A stretch of 8,535 bases of DNA, from positions 1-8,535 of the forward strand of contig CAIOZP010000437.1 in assembly GCA_903862805.1 (NCBI GenBank), written 5' to 3'. Shown here one piece after another: positions 1 to 5,633 of the stretch; the stretch's first letter is position 1, and each line of letters begins with the position of its first letter. Both the position numbers and the translations under genes were made by a program. Source of the stretch: an uncultured Fibrobacterota bacterium. GTDB lineage: Bacteria; Fibrobacterota; Chitinivibrionia; Chitinivibrionales; CAIOZP01. The notes under the pieces were generated by a model. The model was not told the origin of the DNA, made no database searches, and was given only the letters and a program-made list of their open reading frames with translations.

Positions 1-3000
1 ACGTTACCACTTGGCCGATCGCATAGCTTCCACCTGCCGTCCACACTGTTGTTCCGTTGTTCTCATTTTGCTGAACGAGGTTCCACAGTGTCGGGGTTTG
101 CGGCGGCGTCCATTGCGGTGAACTCGCTGTGTGCGCGGTAATGCACACGTACACGTTCGCGCTGTAAGATGCCTGCTGACCGACAGTATAGGTCGCGCCC
201 AGTTGCCAAGGTGCTGCAGCAAGTGCGCTCGTCTCAAAAGCGCCAAGGTCTGGCGCGGCACCATTGTAAACGTCGTTCACGCCGGAAATGAGAACACCCT
301 TGTCAATGGCCGGGCTTCCGGTGAGCGGAACGTAGTTCGCATCGAGCAGCGGCGCGCCCGTATACAGATGCGTTCCGTGAGTACCGGTGAAATTGGTGGT
401 GTTCCCGTTAAACAGTGTGTAGTCAAATTTCGTATAGTATGCCGGCATATCAATACCTTTGGAGCAATTCTCGATGATATTGTTATCTGCAATAACGACA
501 GGGCGATTGCCGGAGACCGTCTCCAACCCGATCCCGGCTCCTCCGGCCCGCAGAATCGTGTTGTGGTAGATCTTCACGGCGACGCGGTCGAAGTCTGGGT
601 TGGCGATGAAATCAGCATCGGTCTTCCACCATCCGAATCCGTTCTGGTCAAAATTCCCTGCGACGTGAATGGCATCTCCGGAGGTGGCGGAAATAACATT
701 CCTGGTGATAGGGGCATAGTACGAAGATACAAAATCTATGCCACGTGTACCGGCCGATATAACGCAGTTCGAGATTGAACCGCTCGCGCATATAACGAAT
801 TTAATACCTGTTCCTGTGGAGGTAATTTTACAATTATCAATTACCGATCCGCTATGGTCGATCAGATCGATGCCGTCGCGCGGGCTTGTCAAGGCGAAGT
901 TTTTAAAGGTGTTCTGGGAGTGACCAAAGGATTGTATCGAGCCGTTCTCGATCGTGGGAAAATCGGCCGGATTTGACGATTCCCCCTGAAGGGTAATACC
1001 CCCGTGCCCCTCACCGAAAACAACATCGTTTGAGATATCTACATGGGCGCCCTTTTTTATTTGCAATATATCGCCATTTGCCTCGTCTACCGCCGATTGC
1101 AATTCGCTATACCACTTTCCGGTCGTGAGGTTCTGAATCGCAGGGAGCGTGAACGATTCGACCAGGGTTGTCGCCGGAGAGAGATAGCTGTTGAGGTCAA
1201 AGCCGCCAAAGACATAAACCCGGCCATTGCAGACCGCTATGCCGGGATTGTTACGGTGTGTTTTGAGTGTGCCAATCTTACGCCAGGTGTTGGTTGTAAA
1301 ACAGTACTCCCAAATATCTGGGAACGTTTCGCTGGTATATGCGTCATCCGCCCTGCCGCCGACGAAATAGGCGCAGTCGCCGCTGACCGTTGTGTTCCAG
1401 AACGCACCCGTTATCGGCATCGCCGGTGATTTTTGCGTCCAAGACTGGTTGCTGATGGTAATTGCTTCCACTGTATTTGAAAACGTCGCAGGTCTGGTTG
1501 CAATGCGGCCTCCGAAATACCAGGCACAGCCATTGTAAATCTGAACCGTGCACCAGTCACGGACTGCGGGTGTTGTCTGTGTCCAGAACTGGTGTGTCGT
1601 TACCACCCCGCTCGTCGGGTTAATCTCGTAGACCATATTGGACCACTGCATCGTCGAGATCTGCCGTCTACTCGCGAGGTACAAGGTGCTGCCCGATGAA
1701 ATCAGGTCGTAATCTTCCATGTCAAGAGCAGCGCCGAAATCGGCCTTCTTGGTCCAGGTATCGTTTGCAGGATTGTACTGGACAAGAATCGCATGGGTGT
1801 TGCCTGACTCAAACGTCCCTGCTGCATATAGTACGCTGTTGAGAGCGGCGATACGGATACTTCTGTCCGAAAAGGCAAAGGCATGGGACGCTGTCCATGA
1901 ATCAGTCTGAGAGTTATACATTTCGAGCATCGCATTATTTACACCTGAATCCCCGGCGACATAAATCGTGTTGCCGATGACTGCAGTCGAAATGCCAAGC
2001 CGGGTTGCTCCGTTTGTTGCGTTGATATTACAGTCCCCGGCCTTTGGGCCGGAAAAAGACGATTGCAGCGACCAGCATTTCCCCATGGAGCGATCAATGG
2101 GGCGGGTATAAGAGACTGTTGCATGGCAGGCAGCATTATCGGCTGACAAGGGTAAGCCCGTGGCCGACGTCGTTGTGTTGTTCGTCGCGTCCACGACGCT
2201 GAACGACTTTACAATTGCAGGGATTGCGTCGGCTTTCTTATCTGTAACTACCAGATGCCATTTGCAGCTTTTCCCGTCGTTGTAAATGTAAGGGGTCAGA
2301 TCATAGACCATGCCGATATCTTGCACAGTCGTGGGGTTCCCCAGAGGAATCTCTGACCCGGGAATGGTCCATGGGACCGGTGCTTTGAATGCCTGCGCCG
2401 GGTCAGTGGCAACCGATGGCCCGATGTCAAGAGAGGCATAAGCCCTGTTTGGAATCTGGATAGTAAATTCTGCGAGAAGTTTCGGTGGGGCGGGATTAAC
2501 ATCTACGGTGAACCAGGATAATGAGCTGGTGAAAACAGGGCCGCGGCTATCAAGTGCCGGCGCATTTGTCACCGCTGACGTTGAATTCATAGCATCGTAG
2601 GCGATCCAGCAAAAGCCGTTATTCCCCCAAGTGGTTCCCCAGGAATTTGCGACCTTGAACGCCCCCTTTTCACCGGCATCGACAACGCCGTTACCGTTAA
2701 TATCTGTCCAGATATCGTCGTTGTAGCCGACGATCGTCATCTGGTGCCCTTTACCTTTATCAAGGCCTGCGCTGGCGATGACGACCATCTGACCAGCGAA
2801 GGCGTCGTCTGCCGTAGTTGCTGGATCGTTGCCGACACTCTTTGTCTGGTATGAGGTAGGAAAGGTCGCGAAACCAAGGACGTAACCATTATTAAGCAAT
2901 TGCTTGATCGCATCGAGATTGGCATCATGCGGACCGCTGACAATGGTTGCCCCCACGGGAAGTGAAACTCCACCAAACTGCGAAGTGCGTTTTGACAACG

Positions 3001-3646
3001 CCTTCCTCCAGAGTGTGATGTCAGTAGGCCACGATTGGGCGTCTTGGTCGTATGGCAAATCGGCCCATGTCAATGCGCCGCATTGCTTCAAGATTTGGAA
3101 TGCACTAAGCCAACTTGTTGGATAAGTTGCGTTGCCACCATTGAGCATGTTGTAAGTCCATTTTGGAGAATACTTGTTTGTATTGTCATTATCATTGGTG
3201 GCATCGATGTCCTGTGCCATTGCACACATGTAGGTAAACTGATAGTACACTGTCGAAAAACTTGCGCAGGAGCCGAGCTGCCCCTGATTACGAATCGGCG
3301 GGAAAAACTTGAGGGTGCTGTTGTCAACTGCCGAAGGCAGGGCCGGGACTGGCGCCGAACATGCCTTGGCGGTCGAATCATTAGCATTGGTTATCGGGGC
3401 AGGAAGCGGGACTGAAGCAGCTGCCGGATTGCTCAGGATGCGTTGACGACCCAAAGGAGTAAGCAAAACACTACTGTTTGGTGTTTTGTTCTGTTCAAAC
3501 CACGCTTGTTCTTCAGTGGTCATTGGCCGGTAGCCTGTCCCATACTGTGCCCCGAAAACCTGCATCGCAGTAAGCACGGCAAATGCGATCGCTGGTATAC
3601 GACCGGCCGTAGATTTTTTTAGTAAACTTTGCCATTCTCGGTTCAT
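1..3646 (-). CDS. Giant secreted papain-like (C1A) cysteine protease with Kelch propeller, beta-helix and CBM5/12 modules; C-terminus beyond the window
   Basis: The frame is open from ATG 3646-3644 to base 2 (1215 codons) with no stop, so the gene is 3'-truncated by the window edge. AAAGGAG at 3657-3663 lies 10 nt before the ATG. Residues 1-33 form a signal peptide (KK, hydrophobic core, cleavage near VFGA/Q). The peptidase domain is about 110-350: Q121 (oxyanion hole), C127 in GQLGSCASFS, H301 in GKGHQMTIVGY, N334 in VANSWGTTWG. The usual Trp after the catalytic Cys is Ala. An EF-hand-type loop (D315, N317, N319, D323, E326) sits between His and Asn. About 375-510 is a beta-rich linker. About 545-836 holds six Kelch-like blades. 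About 837-1141 is a right-handed parallel beta-helix with 22-residue rungs ending in a typical SPAID...APDLGAFE segment. Residues 1147-1191 match CBM5/12 (W...YTVGQ...VYVC..AHT...WTPP...LW), and a second copy starts at W1202. Inferred role: extracellular proteolysis anchored to chitin or a similar surface. The protease assignment is strong; the substrate and secretion route are not visible. Confidence 0.93.
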   Translation of the reverse strand, partial: MNREWQSLLKKSTAGRIPAIAFAVLTAMQVFGAQYGTGYRPMTTEEQAWFEQNKTPNSSVLLTPLGRQRILSNPAAASVPLPAPITNANDSTAKACSAPVPALPSAVDNSTLKFFPPIRNQGQLGSCASFSTVYYQFTYMCAMAQDIDATNDNDNTNKYSPKWTYNMLNGGNATYPTSWLSAFQILKQCGALTWADLPYDQDAQSWPTDITLWRKALSKRTSQFGGVSLPVGATIVSGPHDANLDAIKQLLNNGYVLGFATFPTSYQTKSVGNDPATTADDAFAGQMVVIASAGLDKGKGHQMTIVGYNDDIWTDINGNGVVDAGEKGAFKVANSWGTTWGNNGFCWIAYDAMNSTSAVTNAPALDSRGPVFTSSLSWFTVDVNPAPPKLLAEFTIQIPNRAYASLDIGPSVATDPAQAFKAPVPWTIPGSEIPLGNPTTVQDIGMVYDLTPYIYNDGKSCKWHLVVTDKKADAIPAIVKSFSVVDATNNTTTSATGLPLSADNAACHATVSYTRPIDRSMGKCWSLQSSFSGPKAGDCNINATNGATRLGISTAVIGNTIYVAGDSGVNNAMLEMYNSQTDSWTASHAFAFSDRSIRIAALNSVLYAAGTFESGNTHAILVQYNPANDTWTKKADFGAALDMEDYDLISSGSTLYLASRRQISTMQWSNMVYEINPTSGVVTTHQFWTQTTPAVRDWCTVQIYNGCAWYFGGRIATRPATFSNTVEAITISNQSWTQKSPAMPITGAFWNTTVSGDCAYFVGGRADDAYTSETFPDIWEYCFTTNTWRKIGTLKTHRNNPGIAVCNGRVYVFGGFDLNSYLSPATTLVESFTLPAIQNLTTGKWYSELQSAVDEANGDILQIKKGAHVDISNDVVFGEGHGGITLQGESSNPADFPTIENGSIQSFGHSQNTFKNFALTSPRDGIDLIDHSGSVIDNCKITSTGTGIKFVICASGSISNCVISAGTRGIDFVSSYYAPITRNVISATSGDAIHVAGNFDQNGFGWWKTDADFIANPDFDRVAVKIYHNTILRAGGAGIGLETVSGNRPVVIADNNIIENCSKGIDMPAYYTKFDYTLFNGNTTNFTGTHGTHLYTGAPLLDANYVPLTGSPAIDKGVLISGVNDVYNGAAPDLGAFETSALAAAPWQLGATYTVGQQASYSANVYVCITAHTASSPQWTPPQTPTLWNLVQQNENNGTTVWTAGGSYAIGQVVT

Positions 3647-3656
3647 GAAACCGGTT

Positions 3657-3663
3657 CTCCTTT
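3657..3663 (-). promoter_or_regulatory. Ribosome binding site of the protease gene
   Basis: Read on the minus strand, AAAGGAG precedes the ATG at 3646 by 10 nt. The codons that follow give a basic N-terminus and a hydrophobic stretch typical of a signal peptide, which supports this start. Confidence 0.75.
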
Positions 3664-3704
3664 GAGTTGAAATTGTTCGAGCGAATCATTTGTCAGTTGT
3701 GGGT

Positions 3705-3734
3705 AATATAGCGAATGCTGATAGGCGTTGACAA
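3705..3734 (-). promoter_or_regulatory. Sigma70-like promoter of the protease gene
   Basis: On the minus strand TTGTCA (3734-3729) is followed after 18 nt by TATATT (3710-3705). Each hexamer matches the consensus at five of six positions. Transcription would start near 3698, leaving a leader of about 50 nt before the ATG at 3646. This was found by eye; no start site has been mapped. Confidence 0.5.
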
Positions 3735-4059
3735 AAAATTGACGAATAGCCCGCCTTTCTTCTGTTAATCACGCTATGGGCTCCATTACCCTTCTCAAAC
3801 CGCCGAATTCGGAATCGTGCGTATGGTGAGAGAGATGTCGGATTAAAAGATCCCTCCGATTACTCGATTATGGCGAACGGATTCTGAGCCTACCGCAAAG
3901 CAAAATCGCAAATCGGGTTGATTGCGTTCGCATATATATGATCTTGCAATTCCAAGACTTCAAATTATTTCTGCAAAACTCCGTCTATTGAATTACCTTA
4001 TTCCCAAAGAGCCACTGTCCCCCGGCTGTGTGGTTTTGATTGTAAAAGCTTTTTGAAGC
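3735..4059. other. Intergenic region between the divergent exoprotein genes, no gene seen
   Basis: This is the remainder of the roughly 425-bp gap between the protease and the TIM-barrel gene. No reading frame with a ribosome binding site and no RNA gene was recognised. The right half is AT-rich and contains the palindrome CATATATATG at 3931-3940. TATGAT at 3937-3942 resembles a plus-strand -10 element, but no matching -35 is correctly spaced, so the promoter of the gene starting at 4074 is not identified. CGATTA occurs twice, 8 bp apart, at 3857-3862 and 3865-3870, which could be a half-site pair or chance. The long gap between two secreted-enzyme genes would leave room for regulator binding, but no known operator was recognised. 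Confidence 0.5.
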
Positions 4060-4067
4060 GGAAGGGG
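4060..4067 (+). promoter_or_regulatory. Ribosome binding site that decides a GTG start
   Basis: GGAAGGGG at 4060-4067 is followed after 6 nt by GTG at 4074. An upstream in-frame TTG at 4053 has no ribosome binding site before it and would bury this purine run inside the coding region. The GTG start also yields a compact, normal signal peptide. Confidence 0.7.
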
Positions 4068-4073
4068 TTGAGA

Positions 4074-5507
4074 GTGTTAAAACGGATAATTTTTACGGCG
4101 GTTTGTGCGACGGTGCTGGTGATAGCGCCACAGGCGAATGCAGGGCAATGGGGACAGGCGCCTGCGGGGTGGACGGATTTCAAGTTTGGGCTGCTTGACG
4201 GTAAGATGCCGCCATTCAACACTGCTTTGAGCGACGCCGTGGCGGCCGGAAAGCAGATTGATTATAGCTACGTTTATCTTAACACGCCTATGGAAGATAC
4301 CGGCTTCCTGTTTACTTCTTGGGGCAGCTATGCGAGGAATCGCCCTGGAAATGTCAAACCCTCCATCACCGTCTATATGATAAACGGAGGTCCTGGTGGA
4401 GGAGATAACCTCCCACAAATTCTGGCAGATGCAGACAGCACCTCATTCATGACATCCTACTTCAACGCTATTGCCCAGATGGCTGACAGTTGCAAGGGAA
4501 CAAATCCGATCTATGTGATCGAGCCGGATTGCTGGGGCTATCTGATGAATCGCGGAGGTTCATATACCGACATTAACGATGCAAACTTTTCGCAACCCTG
4601 CAAGATCAACAATCTCGGGATATCAAACCTAAGTGAATTCAACAACACCATGGCCGATCTGCCTATGGCTATCATCAAGACCATCAAGACCGTCGATCCG
4701 AATTGCTACTGCGGCCTCCTTGCCTCCGCCTGGAGTGCTGCTACCGAACCCGCCGCTGGAGTTGTTGCCGATGCTCAAGCCGAGGGGGCTCTTTTCAACG
4801 AGCTACTTCGTGAACCCTACAGGGGTGATTTCATCGGTATCGAAAAAAATGGAGAAGACGCCGGATGCCCAAGAGCCAATCCAGGGTATATGTGGACGGA
4901 TGCACAGAATGCCCAATACCTTCTCTGGTGCAAGACCCTCGGCCAGACGGTGAACCTGCCACTCTTTGGTTGGCAGATAAGTATCGGCTATGAAAGCGAA
5001 GCCGAATTCCCGGCCCTTACCAACACCGCAGGAAGTTATCAGGACACCTACTTCCCGTATTTCTTCAGCCATGTAAGTGATTTTATCAACGCTGGAATCA
5101 TCGGATACGATGCCGGTGTTTGTGATAATATGCGTGAAGGTACTTATGCCTCTATGACAAGTGGCTCTGGCGATAACGGCTGGTTTTTAAGTGCGCTTAC
5201 GACTTTTCGGGCAAATGGGCCCTACAACCTAAACGTCGCCAACAATGCAATTAAACCGCAAACCGCCGCCACCACAAAATCGTCGCTTCGTGCAATCCAA
5301 ACCGGAACCGCGCTGAATATCAGTGGCGTCAGTACCGGTACGAAGATCGGTCTGTATAACCTCAAAGGGTCGCAGGTCGCCGGAGTCAAAGCCGGTGAAA
5401 ATCAAAACAGCATTGACGTCTCCGGATTGTCCAAAGGATTTTATCTCTTGAAAGCATCCGGCGGAGTGAATGCGAACTCTTCGACGGTGAGAATTCAGAT
5501 CAAGTAA
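4074..5507 (+). CDS. Secreted TIM-barrel-like (possible glycoside hydrolase) protein with T9SS C-terminal sorting domain
   Basis: The protein is 477 aa from the GTG start. Residues 1-23 are a classical signal peptide (MLKRIIF..., cleavage at ANA/GQWG). The family was not recognised. Eight strand-like segments separated by helical stretches fit a (beta/alpha)8 barrel: about 33-43, 63-70, 96-106, 144-157, 211-221, 252-260, 295-305 and 340-348. Acidic residues at strand ends are E150 (YVIEPDCWGYL, strand 4) and E257 (FIGIEKNGED, strand 6). With W300 in FGWQISIG they are candidate active-site residues, by analogy with TIM-barrel glycosidases only. There are many Cys residues (C140, C153, C176, C211, C213, C265, C286, C350), which suits an exported, disulfide-bonded protein. 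The last 70 residues or so resemble the T9SS type A sorting domain: IGLYNLKGSQV, then IDVSGLSKGFYLLKA, ending in STVRIQIK. The gene is monocistronic, divergent from the protease, and followed by a strong terminator. A non-enzymatic binding role is possible. Confidence 0.85.
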   Translation: MLKRIIFTAVCATVLVIAPQANAGQWGQAPAGWTDFKFGLLDGKMPPFNTALSDAVAAGKQIDYSYVYLNTPMEDTGFLFTSWGSYARNRPGNVKPSITVYMINGGPGGGDNLPQILADADSTSFMTSYFNAIAQMADSCKGTNPIYVIEPDCWGYLMNRGGSYTDINDANFSQPCKINNLGISNLSEFNNTMADLPMAIIKTIKTVDPNCYCGLLASAWSAATEPAAGVVADAQAEGALFNELLREPYRGDFIGIEKNGEDAGCPRANPGYMWTDAQNAQYLLWCKTLGQTVNLPLFGWQISIGYESEAEFPALTNTAGSYQDTYFPYFFSHVSDFINAGIIGYDAGVCDNMREGTYASMTSGSGDNGWFLSALTTFRANGPYNLNVANNAIKPQTAATTKSSLRAIQTGTALNISGVSTGTKIGLYNLKGSQVAGVKAGENQNSIDVSGLSKGFYLLKASGGVNANSSTVRIQIK

Positions 5508-5525
5508 TCGTGCTTTACGAAATCG

Positions 5526-5561
5526 AAAAAGGCGCCGAAGGAAAGTCTTCGGTGCCTTTTT
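5526..5561 (+). terminator. Rho-independent terminator after the TIM-barrel gene (probably bidirectional)
   Basis: A 15-bp stem (5526-5540 with 5547-5561) containing one G-T pair closes a 6-nt loop, GAAAGT. The stem begins with AAAAA and ends in TTTTT, so it can act as a terminator on either strand. It lies 18 nt past the stop codon at 5507. Confidence 0.9.
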
Positions 5562-5570
5562 ACTGTCGGA

Positions 5571-5606
5571 AATAAAAGGCGCGCCGTCTGGATGAGACAG
5601 CGCGCC
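5571..5606 (-). terminator. Rho-independent terminator of the DUF4914 gene
   Basis: A GC-rich 12-position stem (5578-5589 with 5595-5606, one C/A mismatch) closes the loop GGATG. Read on the minus strand the hairpin is followed by TTTTATT (5577-5571). It starts 28 nt after the minus-strand stop at 5634-5636. No T-run follows it on the plus strand, so it serves the minus-strand gene. Confidence 0.85.
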
Positions 5607-5633
5607 AATAAAAATCACAAATCAATCAGAAAA

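Noticed and set aside
131..778. 215-aa plus-strand reading frame
   Set aside because: It lies opposite the long protease frame, has no ribosome binding site and gives a composition with no domain logic; it is a shadow.
1043..1429. 128-aa plus-strand reading frame
   Set aside because: It is antisense to the Kelch and beta-helix coding sequence, which is clearly the true frame from its repeat motifs.
3088..3387. 99-aa minus-strand reading frame
   Set aside because: It is on the same strand but out of frame with the protease; it overlaps the catalytic Cys segment and lacks a signal or motif.
1..3646. Idea that the minus-strand region is a decayed gene, because only short closed frames appear there
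   Set aside because: Codon-by-codon reading from the ATG at 3646 shows no stop or frameshift; the frame simply has no stop inside the window.
3857..3870. Two CGATTA copies as an operator
   Set aside because: The copies are only 6 bp long and match no regulator site I know; chance is likely in an AT-rich gap.
4053..4073. TTG start seven codons upstream for the TIM-barrel protein
   Set aside because: No ribosome binding site precedes it, and the purine run GGAAGGGG that serves the GTG at 4074 would lie inside the gene.
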